A stretch of 64,000 nt of DNA from Pararge aegeria (lineage: Eukaryota; Arthropoda; Insecta; Lepidoptera; Nymphalidae): assembly GCF_905163445.1 (NCBI RefSeq), contig NC_053191.1:11470001-11534000 (forward strand). Reading direction: 5' to 3'. Shown here in pieces: positions 34,401 to 44,277 of the stretch. Positions within the stretch are counted from its first letter, which is position 1; the number at the start of each line of letters is the position of its first letter. A program made the translations under genes and the position numbers. The notes beneath the pieces were generated by a model that saw nothing but the letters and a program-made list of their open reading frames with translations, was not told the origin of the DNA and did not search any database.

Positions 34401-37400
34401 TGGTCTTTTAAGTGGGAGAACCCAGGACGGGTTCGATTCCGGAAACATTTAAGGGAATAGAAAAATATGTAATCGACCAACTGGCCGCGGCCATCTTAAA
34501 ACATTTTTCATGAAACACAACTAAAATAACACACTCACACACTTCAGAGTGTGAGTGTGATTCTTCAGAGAAACACGTTCTCTTCCTATAACTTCCCTTC
34601 GTTTTTACGGACGGGGTTAAGAATAGTAATATAGATGTTAAATTACTCTTACCTTGGAGCTGGGGGGTACGGTGGTATTCTGTAGTCGGGAGTTACATCG
34701 GAGTCTGTATAATCTCTCCATTCTCTCGGTCTCTCTATACTCTCCGCTTCGCTAGTTTCATACTGAAACGAACATTCAGTCTTATTTATTTTTTTAGTAC
34801 AGTGGTTTTACAACTTTATTATAATATTTATCTATACTCAACAGAATCCATTTTTAAACACGTGTAAATTTAATATTGTTCTGTAATAATAATAATAATA
34901 ATAATAATAAATATTATTTTAACCGATTCTGACAATAAACTTCTATAATATTCGAGCCAAATATTTTTGTACTTGTGGCCATATCTTAACATGATTACAT
35001 TCCATGAATACAATACAACGGCCAAGTGCGATACCCAGCAATAGAAGATCGGATCAGATATTATAATATATCAAAAATAGTTCCATTAATTTACTTCTTT
35101 ATTTAGTACTTTTGACAAATAGGAAAAAAAGGCTAAAAATATACCTGTAACGAAAAAAATAATCATTAAAGTACAGTTGAGCTCCCGTCATTAAAATATA
35201 TAACCAGAAATCATGCAGAAATTAACTATATAGAATAAGACACTTAATACGACACTATTTTATTTTTGGAACGAAATTCTTTGACCTTACCAGCTTGCGC
35301 TAAGAGTCATCTGGTAGAAATCCTCAAGAAGGGAAAAATTTCTCAAGCTCTTAGTTTAGTTAGTTAGTTAGTTAGTTTCGGTATCGCTGGAATAGGTTCC
35401 AGCGTTACTAAAACTACCAAAAGTATATGGCTGGATATGCCCCGTATAATCAGCTGTTTATGAGCGTTATAAAGGTCATTATAACGAATAGTGTTTCAAC
35501 TGCTATTGTTAACTCTTCGTGCTACTTAGGTGTGTGCATATATAAGAGGCCTCATGATACAAAAGTATTCACAAAAGGAACCCTAAAGAGCAAATAAAGT
35601 ACGCACGTATAATAACGAAAAAGGCCAACACCGTATTATAGCATATGAAGCGCGACGTGTAATGTAATTACTCGCATCATTATTTGTACTTCTGGCATAC
35701 CTACCCGTATGAAGGTAATTTCAGAACGACGCGCAAAAATCTTGTTTCAATATACGTGAAGGTTTTTTGTTGGTATCATGATCCAACTGTAGGTAACTGG
35801 TAGTGATTGAGTCGTCGAACCGTGATGGTACGTAGAATGGACCATGTTCAGCAGTCAAAGCGTATATATAATGTTTGGCATAATGTATTAACAAAGTTAT
35901 TACATACTTGGGTTCGAATGTGGACCACCCTTCTCCTTGAAAAACCGGGGCATCCTCGGCACAGGCACATCAAAGCATATATGCATTTGAACCAACTAGC
36001 CAGAAGTTCACCTGTAAAAAACAGAGACTATTATCTTCTCGCAGTACTAAAAAGCGTCTCGCAGTACTCAATTGTCTTCTGCTTCTTTTGTGGGTGTTTT
36101 TATTCAACAGTTTTGTGCCGTTTGTATCCGTATGAGACCCTGCGACTCGTTTGCTAAAAGCAGTGATAGACTTGAGGTAAGGTGACTTCTGTTTAAGAGT
36201 TAAATCCCCGGCACGCACTTCTAACTTTACGGAGTAGCGTGGATTTTATGCAATTAAATATGTGCTTTAAATGTGCAGGCTAGACTGATCTGATCGGATC
36301 TGACTGGACGGTAATTGATTGATAGTGATGATCGCTGCTGTTTTGTAAAGGTTCTTCTGTCCATCGATCTAACTGCCTCTGTGTCGTACCTTGAGCTTTT
36401 TCCTCACCTGACCAAACTATACTAACTGACCACGTATCAAAGCCATATTCAGTCAAAATAATAAAAAAAATTAATTCATTAATTAAGTTTTTTATTTTTT
36501 TGTTTATTTATTTCTGACGACAAGTCTGTCTATTTATAGTTACTCTACCACAAGTTAATAGATTCTACCGATAAGAAGCAGTAAGAGACTCACCGTTTTC
36601 TCTATTCCAAGATCGACATTTTACCATTTAATAATAATTTTGGTTATCTTTTTAGGAGATAAAAGTGGAGATTCCGTCATCTCCACTTTTATACCGATAC
36701 AGATACCCATGGGTATACTGTTATCAAAGATATGTAAAGTAAAAATAAACAGTGTTCGAGAAAATCTTACCAACATTACTAAGGTACAGCAAAAATAGTG
36801 GCATTCCCAGGAGTGCATAAAAGACCGTCATGATCTTTCCCCAACTGGTTCTGGGACTGAGATGGCCGTAACCTTAAAGCAATTAAAACTTTTTATAAAG
36901 GACTGTTACCAAATATGCTGAGGTCTACTTGCATAGAAAATAACTCAGTGTTATGAAAATTGAGCTTAATTTTCTATACTCCGCGATTGAAGAAATTAAA
37001 AATTACACCATACACTCCTGCTTTTCATGGAGCAAAGAATCCTGATAAAGTTGTTTAACTTGCAGCTCAAACTAAACTTAATCTGGGCATCATAAATAAA
37101 GCACAAGCAAACAAAATACCCATAGTATTTTAAAATAAACCACGCGTTTGTTATTAGACACGCATTATTGTTTTATTTTGGATTATGAGCTTTATATATC
37201 GATGTTTTAAGGTTCTCGTTACGAGCAAGTGTGATGAATAAGTATATTATGTTCAGATCACAATACGTTTCATTTGAGTGTAACATTTTAGAGACTAAAT
37301 CTATTAATTGTTGATATAATCTCTAAAATGTTGTCTCTCTGAAGATTTTTGATAACCTGTCTAACGCGGTTCGATTATTAAAATCTGGCCTTCTCTTTTA

Positions 37401-40400
37401 AAAATTAGTCCTAAAACCATAAAACTCATTTTGTTAGAAACAATACCCACCCGTTGTTGGGTAATAAGTAGGTATATTCGCAGATAAGGTTTTATGTTCG
37501 TTTTATGTAAAGGTCTCTTAGTGCCTCATAAAATGTGGCAACATCAATGCGATTACAATAATATTCTGTTTACCCTCTTACTGCGAACGATTTTATGGTT
37601 TTGGGTACATATTAGTAGAGCTACTATTAACCTAAAAGGGCATGAAATTGAAAGAGGTCATAGCACTAAAAGAGCATTACTTAATATCCTTTAAGAATAA
37701 ACATAGTGAAAATCACAGACAGACACTTCGCCTGCATGTGTTTTTTAAGTTCATAAGGCCAATATTTTGAAATTATTATCACGTTTAAACAAAACTCTAA
37801 TAGGTACGCTATACCACTATAATAGGATTTTTACAGCAAGATTTATTTTGTTCCATGGAAAAATATAAATTCAACGAGGAAATGGATATCAGCTAGTAAA
37901 TAAAATAAACTCCTCTTACTCCTAATTTGACCTACCACCGCTACGTTTTCCGGAACAGGTTTGTCAGTTACTTGGGGCCCAACGTCGCCCTATTAAGAAA
38001 CTCGTAACTTAATACTTAATGCATTCCAACGGAATGTTTTTACCGGGTTGTTAGATCTATCAAACTAAAAGTATAATGAGACGAAAAAGGCAAAGTGAGT
38101 AACTATAGACCTTCTACGGAACTCATCATCATGTATAAGATCGAGTAGAGAAGCAAGAGAGAGAGTAAAAAATATTTGAGTTACCCAAGCATAACTCTCT
38201 CCATAGCTCAGTGAGTGACTCTTATGCTGGTGGTACATACTAGTTGAAACAACCCCAGACCACCTAAGAGTGAGTGTGAATCTTCATGGTAATCTCACGT
38301 CGTCTCGCCTTGTCACCACTCAGTCGCGTACTCTCGTAGAAGATCTAACATCCGCGACACGAAATAACCTCGCCGAGTGTGTACAGCCGGCCTTGTGTAT
38401 CAATAGTAATAAATTATAATCATCAGTTGCTTCTTACCTATTGTAGTAATCACAGTAAGAGAGTACAAAAAGGCGGATGAGAAACTCCACTGTCTCGACG
38501 ATCTACCTCCGTCCCAGCCACGACGCACTGCTTTAACAATTTTGCCTTGATAGCTTTTAAGCTCGATGCTTATACTAAAACAAAAGTTTGAGTAGAATGA
38601 CACCATTCCAATTTCACAGTAGCATACCCAGTGTTGAACAAACGAGAAATGCAACTGTATTAGTGTGGTATAACCGTATAATATCAAAGATACTTTTCTA
38701 GCACAAAAGTTCTTCCGCGACTGTAATGTTTTTTATACGAAGTACGTTTGTAATTGACCCTTCGGGATACTTGATAATCAGGCCTAATATACATAACGCA
38801 CTAAAAGTAGTATATCTACTAAAATACTATTTCAAAAAGTAGTCGAGCTCCTGTGACAGCTCGTCTGGGGAAGTACTTATTTCTGCCGCTAAGCAGCTGC
38901 TGCTGTTATCCGGCCGAAAGGGCGTGGTTGCCGGTGTAATTACAAGCACATGATGAACATTCATTGCGGTTCCTTACATGCCTTGCGAATTTTTGCTCTG
39001 TTTATAGGCGGTGGTTTCAGGTGGACTATATGCTTCGTTTCACAATTATTACTATATAAAAAAAATCAAAGCTTCACCTTTCCTTAAGAGCAGTTTCGTT
39101 GAACAAATTGAGGGTAAGCGTTACATTTTGCCAAAGGTACTGGGCAGTGCTGTCTCTTTCCCGCGACATATTGTTAACTCGCTCGATCTCGCTCGCACCT
39201 TCTATCGCTTGAAACATAAATGCACCTGTAAAAAATACAATTATTATAGTGTAAATATTTTATTTACTGGTTGCTAACTACTAGTATCGAAAAGCTTCTA
39301 ACCGGTTTTAATATACCGGTCAATTTTGGTTAGTAACCGATTAAAAGTAACTCGGTTAATTAATTGAACGTTTTCTAAGGAACCGAAATAGCTTCGCTTA
39401 CCGGTATTGACGTATGTTAATGGCAGATCGAAATACAGATGTTGCCAGGGTGGTTCTTTCCGGGGGTTTCGTACAAGGCGACTAAGGGAATATAAGGAAG
39501 AACGGGCAGTATCTTCTGTGATACTACTACAACCTACTACTATCACAAAAAACAAAAACAAAAAAACTCCGCTTACTATCTCCCGTTGAGAGAGTCCTTT
39601 AGTCCTATAATGTTTTACGCAGGTGGTGAAGAAAATAAAATGTAATTATTTAGTGCTAATTAAAATATTTTCTACTGGCACGCGGAAAATTACAAAATAG
39701 CTGAACTGGTAAATTACGATCAACGAAGAAAAACCGAGCAAGAAATAGTTTCAAATGTAACGGGTTAAATAAACGAATCCAAAACCTTACACAAAATGAT
39801 TCTAATACTGGTATTGTTATTATTAACCCTGGGACGAATGACCGATTTTTGTTTTTTTTTTTTCAAGCCTTGCTAAAAGGTGGAATAGTGAAGACCGCTT
39901 GAGCGGTTGCAGTTTGTGGAAACTAGCAACTTTGCACCACGTACAAACTTGTCAGTTGTAAGTTGCGGCAATTTTGAACTGGTTTTGTCACCGAGTACGG
40001 CACCTGAAAACGGTGTTCGATTACCTAAACTCAAGCTGTTAAGTCTAGCTAGCTGTTAAGGCAGTTTCTTAAAATTATTTGAAAAATTCCATAAACAAAC
40101 TTTGAGTTTTCTATGCTATCCTAACTCCAATTTTGCACCCAATTCCTAAATTTAGTAACTTCGACTTCTTAAATATCTAAACAGGTACAATTATACCGCT
40201 TTTAAAGATTGGTTTTATTAAAAATTAAAAATAAACTCTTGAACAGCTTTTCAAATATGGTACCCACTAAAAAATATATTCAAATGGTGCCTACATAAAT
40301 AGAAGATAACGATTGTTAACAGGCTACATTTTTAATTTAAGACCTGTGGATAAAACGGTCTCTATGCGGTAAACACAAATTAAACCAACACGGTTTAATT

Positions 40401-42970
40401 AGTGCCTACCTCATAGTAACATATTAAATCAATGTCTAACTCCATTAATATCATTAATTTGTTTTTTTTTCACATATCTAGATTAAAACTAACACCTAGC
40501 AAAAGAAATAAGGTTTAATATGTGAAGTCTAAAGAAGGGTTAGGTAAAAGAATTCTATTTGCATGTCTATTACTTAAAACACGCAAAAAATTTGTTACGT
40601 TTCCTTGCCTATCATGATAATTATAGCTATTATTCTCGTCCTGGTGCCCGTTTTCACTAACGACGAATTAGGCATTGCCTAAAAACTAACGCTCTAAGGA
40701 AGTATTAATCTAAGGAGATCTCTAGGCTGCTAGGCCTTTCACCAATAGTCATCACCTTCCTTTCACCAACAGTTTGTGAAACGTTTTGTTTCTATAGACA
40801 TTTCCTTGATCATTACGTATTCAATTTAGGCGATGCCTAGGTTTATTGAAAACGGCTATAAGTCCCATCGCTGGGCAAAAAACTTCTTTCATAGGATACT
40901 TAGAACTAAAGACCATCACGCTACTGCAATGAAAGTTGCCCAGATTTGAGATAATAACTGCATCTAAAAGCTTAACTTTCTAACATGGACATGGATTTGG
41001 ACAAAACCAATGTTCTGACAGGTATTAAAAAAAATATGATACAAAAACTAATTACTTTATGTATTGCTAGGCCTACTTCGGAACTATAGGACCTTGTTAT
41101 CCTCGATTGTACATACTAAACATTACTTAGACCGATAGCTCCCTAAGTAATATCAGTTTAATTCTCAAACTTTGGTAACCGACCTTTTACCAAAGTCGTT
41201 TCACGACAATTAAATCCTGAATCTTTAGTCACCCGAAAATTAGCTTATTCATTGATAATTCAAAGGTGTACTCATTGTCTAAGCCTAATTTCAAACAATA
41301 CCCTTTTAATAATGTAGCGATAATTAAACGCCCGAACACAATAGATTATTGGTACAAAAATCGATTTCCGAAGGTCTTTGTTAATGTAACAGCATAAATA
41401 ATTTACGCTCCATTAAATTTTAAATCACGATGGAAATGATTTATTTTACATTATAAAGAGCTCCTATAAATGGAAATGTTTTTTTGTTTAATGAGCGTAT
41501 TTTTTCAAGACTGCCTTTTTTGTCTGAGATAATGAATTTTGTCTATGTACCCATATTTCACCCTCGTTATTAATTAATATGGAAAATGAACATGAAACTG
41601 AATTTTCCATATTCTGTCACAACCATTAAAGTCTGTGGGTACAGTGTAATTTTCAAAAAAAAATGTACTTTTGAAACGTCAAGTACCTACTTTTTGTAAT
41701 GACTCTACCACCGTACTATTACCGACTACCATTTGAGACTATATGTACTAATATGATAAATGCAAATATTATAATTTATTATAATATTATGTATATTTGT
41801 TTGTTTCTTTGTTATTTAGCCCAACATTTGAATCGGGTGCGGTGGGCATCAATCCTGACTAAACCAGTTGCCGACTTACTCGTAGCTCAAAGAGTCGCGA
41901 AGCTAACATGGCAATGAGCGGGGCGCACAGCTCGGAGAACATATGGCCGTAGGGGTCCCGAGCTGCTGGAATGGCGACCTTGCACCGGTAAACGCAGCGT
42001 TAGTTGACTGTGTGGACGCCTTCACTCCGATCCAGCCACTGGACCCAATCCGCAAGGTACCGTAGCATTTGGGCCTTTGGACCAGTAGTCCTACTTATGG
42101 CCAGCAGTAGTCGTCAATTGGTTGACATGATAGTGATGACGATGGGTACAAAACTTAATGAAAGGCACATTTAAAGCTTGCACCTCAAAAAACTATTCCA
42201 AAACCGCATTAGAAAAACATGCCCTCGGAATTATAAAAATAGCATTTGTTATTGCACGGCTTCACAATTCTACGAATTTTCGATACTAAGCGAAATAACA
42301 GTTTCACATGATGTGTCGATATTAACGCGCCGACAATCACGTAATCGGTCGGTCTAAGCTCAATCAAGCGATAAGACTCAAGGCTACACACCAAGGATGT
42401 CCGAGTTAAGTGGGACGAGAGGTTTAAACCGAACTGTGGAATGATGTATCCATTTTTTCTAAGCTTAGCTGAAAATTAAGCTGCTCTATTAATAGTTTTT
42501 TCTTACATCTCACACATAACTAAGCACGTTTTTAAGTTTTTTTTTTTCGTTCCAATACAATTTAGATGATGGAATCTAAGATGGTTTCGGTCTAACCTGT
42601 CAGGAATATAGCAGTTGTATGACTAAGTTTCTAGAGGGCATTGATTTAGAACGCTAAATCGCTTGACGGCACGTCTTTGTCTGGTGGTAACTATCCACGA
42701 TCAGATCAAATATTAAGTAAACTATAAATTAAAAATCTATTTCATTAATTTTTTTATTATCCAAGACGGTTCGTAAGGCAGATGATCGAGTGATTTCAGA
42801 CGAGCTCTATCACAAAAAGTTCTACAAGCTATCTTTTGATATTTTAACTTACCAGCGATAGTATAAGCGACGACCAACACTACAACGCCCACGTTAGAAA
42901 ATAGGAAGGCTAGAAGACTTCTCACGTAGTTGCGGATGCGCGAAGCTAGCCTGCGCTTGCGACGTGGCAT
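31379..42970 (-). CDS. two-pore-domain potassium (K2P/TWIK-type) channel, complete, 10 coding exons
   Basis: Plasma-membrane K+ leak channel subunit; K2P channels work as dimers, each subunit giving two pore loops. Seen: join(42970-42853, 39225-39078, 38574-38438, 36872-36771, 36011-35908, 34762-34653, 34335-34153, 32940-32851, 32423-32294, 31447-31379) gives 1,191 nt, 396 codons plus TGA, open throughout, with GT donors and AG acceptors at all nine introns and matching phases (1,2,1,1,0,2,2,2,0). Order: basic N-terminus, TM1 about 20-46, outer loop with N-glycosylation sequons at N58, N73 and N82, pore 1 TTIGYG at 132-137, TM2 about 148-169, cytosolic linker 170-285, TM3 about 288-311, pore 2 SIGFGD at 331-336, TM4 about 351-374, tail 375-396. 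The start ATG follows an in-frame TAG. The outer loop lacks the cap cysteine of TWIK-1. The closest Drosophila or nematode member was not determined. Confidence 0.93.
31475..31622 (+). repeat. LINE 3' tail fragment inside the last K2P intron
   Basis: ACTTTTGAAACGTCAAGTCT, GTAGTGAGTCTACTACTGG and GAAACTCAGTAGTTGCTCTT. It begins about 28 bases upstream of the exon 10 acceptor and lies directly left of a SINE at 31635. Confidence 0.75.
31635..31901 (+). mobile_element. tRNA-derived SINE, family A
   Basis: GGCCGACTGGCGCAGTGGGC, GGGTTCGATTCCCACAACTT and tail GGGGCTAGCTGGCGATGTGT, ending GTAGTATATTTATTT. Lies in the last K2P intron. Confidence 0.88.
32294..32423 (-). CDS. K2P exon 9: filter 2 (GFGD) and TM4
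   Basis: Acceptor ttttttcag, donor CAG|gtaacg. Encodes IGFGDFVPGERVYTPRIET, then TM4 with YLMLGMALVAMCFNLMQ. The joined codon AG|T gives SIGFGD, the second selectivity filter. Confidence 0.95.
32535..32700 (+). mobile_element. SINE family B, degraded
   Basis: AAGCGGTGATAACTAATTAG, GGCTTCGGCTTCACTTT, TCCATAATGTTCTCAAAGGC. Lies in the K2P intron between exons 9 and 8. Confidence 0.6.
32851..32940 (-). CDS. K2P exon 8: TM3 and pore helix 2
   Basis: Acceptor ttttatag, donor AG|gtattt. Encodes YLMFGSMIFGLWEKWDKLDG then AYFCFISLS. The LWE.WD.LDGAYFCFISLS pattern is diagnostic of the second pore helix of TWIK-type channels. Confidence 0.95.
32967..33546. mobile_element. second copy of the hammerhead-like inverted-repeat element, interrupted by a SINE
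   Basis: Left arm about 32972-33015, right arm 33491-33546; the right arm is the longer version of that at 19.3 kb. The ribozyme-like core at 33359-33397 is damaged (CTAAGGA instead of CTGANGA). SINE-like sequence (33095-33330) lies inside. Located in the K2P intron upstream of exon 8. Confidence 0.6.
33095..33330 (+). mobile_element. SINE family C in a K2P intron
   Basis: TTTTCTCTCTGGTCTGGTGG, ATTCGGCCGTCGCTAGATAC, ATGCGTGCCGTCAAGTGATT, CATACCCCTTTCAGGTTAGC. Degraded; a further C-type tail is at 33555-33655. Confidence 0.72.
33555..33655 (+). mobile_element. SINE family C, 3' tail
   Basis: GGTTACCCCGTTACCATATT, ATTGCAGTCACGGGCTATCT and an A-rich end. Confidence 0.6.
34153..34335 (-). CDS. 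K2P exon 7: distal linker and start of TM3
   Basis: Longest coding exon (183 nt). Linker with several Ser/Arg sites, for example MRSISMP, which could be phosphorylated. It then enters TM3 through TITVPISVCVAIMVG, a well-conserved K2P pattern. Donor GG|gtaag, phase 2. Confidence 0.93.
34380..34462 (+). mobile_element. tRNA-like SINE head in a K2P intron
   Basis: CGACCTCAATGGCGCAGTGG (A-box region) and GACGGGTTCGATTCCGG (B box) in tRNA-like spacing. It starts 45 bases upstream of K2P exon 7 in the gene's direction. No acceptor stem closes, so it is not called a tRNA gene. Confidence 0.6.
34653..34762 (-). CDS. K2P exon 6: acidic/proline-rich linker
   Basis: Acceptor cgtttcag, donor CCAAG|gtaag, phase 0 in and 2 out. 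Encodes YETSEAESIERPREW, then a segment ending RIPPYPPAP. Hydrophilic and probably disordered, as expected for the variable intracellular loop. Confidence 0.87.
34886..34912. repeat. (TAA)n microsatellite in a K2P intron
   Basis: About nine trinucleotide copies, 120 bp upstream of K2P exon 6. Confidence 0.9.
35908..36011 (-). CDS. K2P exon 5: proximal TM2-TM3 cytosolic linker
   Basis: Acceptor ttttttacag, donor CAA|gtatgt. Encodes (G)ELLASWFKCIYALMCLCRG followed by CPGFSRRRVVHIRTQ: a Cys-rich then Arg-rich juxtamembrane stretch. A 116-codon plus-strand reading frame over this exon is its shadow. Confidence 0.87.
36150..36262 (+). mobile_element. SINE family B, 5' part
   Basis: AAAGCAGTGATAGACTTGAG, TTAAATCCCCGGCACGCACT, TCTAACTTTACGGAGTAGCG. 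Lies upstream of K2P exon 5. Confidence 0.65.
36510..36600 (+). repeat. LINE 3' tail fragment in a K2P intron
   Basis: ACAAGTCTGTCTATTTATAG, TTACTCTACCAC and GATTCTACCGATAAGAAGC fit the same tail. Confidence 0.55.
36771..36872 (-). CDS. K2P exon 4: filter 1 (GYG) and TM2
   Basis: Begins with the last two bases of the filter glycine, then YGHLSPRTSWGK and TM2 with FYALLGMPLFLLYLSNV. The LLGMPLFLLYL pattern is typical of K2P TM2. Donor is GTTG|gtaag. Confidence 0.93.
36930..37032. mobile_element. fragment of the hammerhead-associated inverted-repeat element
   Basis: Contains the inner arm sequence AAATTGAGCTTAATTTTC, TATACTCCGCG and the shared internal tract ending CTCCTGCTTTTC. It lacks the hammerhead-like core. 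Lies in a K2P intron. Confidence 0.55.
38438..38574 (-). CDS. K2P exon 3: pore helix 1 and start of selectivity filter 1
   Basis: Acceptor gttttag, donor ATAG|gtaag. Encodes residues 89-135, with WSFSSAFLYSLTVITTI as pore helix 1. The intron splits the first glycine codon of the GYG filter (phase 1). Confidence 0.93.
38850..38962 (+). repeat. TCTGCCGCTAAGCAGC repeat in a K2P intron
   Basis: AGCTCGTCTGGGGAAGTACT, TTTCTGCCGCTAAGCAGCTG, GGGCGTGGTTGCCGGTGTAA. Confidence 0.6.
39078..39225 (-). CDS. K2P exon 2: end of TM1 and extracellular cap loop
   Basis: Acceptor tttttacag, donor AG|gtgaag. Encodes (G)AFMFQAIEGASEIERVNN and onward through residue 88. Contains the three N-x-S/T sequons (NMS, NVT, NET) expected on the extracellular M1-P1 loop. 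Phases 1 in and 2 out match both neighbours. Confidence 0.9.
39415..39552 (+). repeat. GGCGACTAAGGGAATATA repeat in K2P intron 1
   Basis: GTTGCCAGGGTGGTTCTTTC, CGTACAAGGCGACTAAGGGA, ATATAAGGAAGAACGGGCAG. Confidence 0.55.
40646..40856. mobile_element. second copy of the GCCCGTTTTCACT MITE
   Basis: Starts GCCCGTTTTCACTAACGACG and ends AGGCGATGCCTAGG...GAAAACGGC. 211 bp; the middle differs from the 7.9-kb copy. Lies in K2P intron 1. Confidence 0.6.
41645..41715 (+). repeat. LINE 3' tail fragment in K2P intron 1
   Basis: GTACTTTTGAAACGTCAAG and AATGACTCTACCACCG. Confidence 0.6.
41840..42140 (+). pseudogene. LINE fragment, C-terminal RT tail
   Basis: AQRVAKLTWQ, stop, then LLEWRPCTGKRSV. Same family as 56480..56740, whose pattern is IAQRVAKLKWQWAGH...GKRSVGRPPTRW. 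Lies in K2P intron 1. Confidence 0.65.
42560..42705 (-). mobile_element. SINE family C fragment in K2P intron 1
   Basis: Antisense: TCTAAGATGGTTTCGGTCTA, AACGCTAAATCGCTTGACGG, CACGTCTTTGTCTGGTGG. Confidence 0.65.
42853..42970 (-). CDS. K2P exon 1: start codon, basic N-terminus, TM1
   Basis: Begins ATG CCA CGT CGC and encodes MPRRKRRLASRIR, then a long hydrophobic helix ending VVVLVVAYTIA. It ends GCT G before gtaag (phase 1). An in-frame TAG two codons upstream makes this the first usable methionine in this exon. Confidence 0.88.
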
Positions 42971-43035
42971 ATTCTACGACATCCTGGCCGCGCTTACGCG
43001 TCTCGACGACTAGCTCATGGTGCAGACAGGAACAT
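42971..43035 (-). other. possible 5' UTR part of K2P exon 1, preceded by an acceptor site
   Basis: On the minus strand a TTTCAG acceptor-like site (43036-43038) lies 65 bases before the start codon, so this exon may be an internal exon with an upstream noncoding leader exon. The acceptor tract overlaps sequence that looks like an antisense SINE (43039-43065). Transcription start not located. Confidence 0.35.
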
Positions 43036-43038
43036 CTG

Positions 43039-43205
43039 AAATTTAAGCAATTAAATATCACTGAAACTGATCCATGCCCGTGGTGACTCAAGCTGGTGCT
43101 AAATTAGCACAAAAGATAAGCGTAATCCAAGGGGAAAAAATGGCAGTGAAAACATCGTGAGGAAACCGGCTTGTCTGAGAGTTTTTCATAAAGTTCTCAA
43201 AACTT
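43039..43205 (+). mobile_element. SINE family B, two pieces at the K2P exon 1 acceptor
   Basis: 43041-43065 matches the TTAAGNAATTAAATATCACT part of family B. After about 70 unrelated bases, 43150-43205 matches ACATCGTGAGGAAACCGGCT and the following AGAGTT...GTTCTCAAA. Confidence 0.55.
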
Positions 43206-43287
43206 ACACGGCTTTTTGTAAATTTTGATCCGAGCGTTCTGTCAATGCGGTGCGAGTTCAGCATAACTACGAGGCGTGGTGGTAAAA

Positions 43288-43550
43288 AAAATATATACAT
43301 ATTACGAAAATACATACATCGCCACCTAGCCCCAAAGAAAGCATATAGCTTGCGTTATAGGTACTAAGATAGCTGATGAATGTTTTTATTAATAATATGC
43401 TTAAATACTTATAATATATAGATAAACGTTCAGACACTGAAAAACATTCATATTCATCATACAAACATATGCCAGCTGTTGGAATCGAACCCATAGCCTC
43501 ATAGCTTTAGACTCAGGCAGCCGGGTCACTACCTACTGCGCCAATCGGCC
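43288..43550 (-). mobile_element. tRNA-derived SINE, family A
   Basis: Antisense copy: ATCGCCACCTAGCCCCAAAG at the left and TACTGCGCCAATCGGCC at the right. Lies just upstream of the K2P coding start. Confidence 0.87.
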
Positions 43551-44019
43551 ATCAAGTTATCCATATCCGTCAGGTATCAATGAGAATTTCCCCATGGAAA
43601 AAAAAGGTCCCGAGCCTCCCGTGTCGACACTCGAGACTTTGATGTTTATAATGACGAGTTGTTGAAATTATTATAACGTGTTTGCTTATCGTCGAACATC
43701 GACAGCTCCTTTAATATATTCTAATAATTAGTACCAGTAAAAATTAAATTTGGAATAGAATAGAATGCTCGAATGTGGTACATTTTATGGTCTTAAAAAA
43801 ATATTTTTGACTTAATTCAATACTAAGCATGCATTTTTGACTCCGCTAATTCGGTTAGTTGTCAATTTACTCTATAAGATGAAGTACTCAACGCGGATGA
43901 TTTTAACAAGAAAAAAACTATTATTACGAGTAGCTACGTCTCGCCAGAAACAACTCGTTGTAATTAATTTATTCTGAGAAGTCTTGACAACCCAGGGCGG
44001 TCTTGTTTCCCTGGATATT

Positions 44020-44277
44020 AATAAATATATAAATATACTACGACAATACACACATCGCCATCTAGCCCCAATTTAAGCGTAGCTTGTGTTATGGGTACTA
44101 AGATGACTGATGAATATTTTTTATTAATAATATACATAAATACTTATAATATACATATAAACACCCAGACACTGAAAAACATTCATGCTCATCACACAAA
44201 CATTTTCCAGTTGTGGGAATCGAACCCACGGCCTTGGACTCAGAAAGCAGGGTCGCTGCAAACTGCGCCAATCGGCC
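44020..44277 (-). mobile_element. tRNA-derived SINE, family A
   Basis: Antisense copy with CATCGCCATCTAGCCCC, TTGTGGGAATCGAACCCACG and CTGCGCCAATCGGCC. Confidence 0.88.

Noticed and set aside
34388..34440. tRNA gene candidate
   Set aside because: B box is good but the arms do not close into a cloverleaf; treated as a SINE head.
35346..35376. Telomere-like repeat
   Set aside because: Unit is TTAG, not the insect telomeric TTAGG, and only a few copies; plain microsatellite.
35807..36157. 116-codon plus-strand open frame
   Set aside because: It overlies K2P exon 5 on the opposite strand; the minus-strand reading has family similarity and matching splice sites.
36621..36660. Alternative K2P exon ending ACG|gtgagt near 36590
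   Set aside because: No acceptor and stop codons upstream in the needed frame; the true exon was found at 35908..36011.
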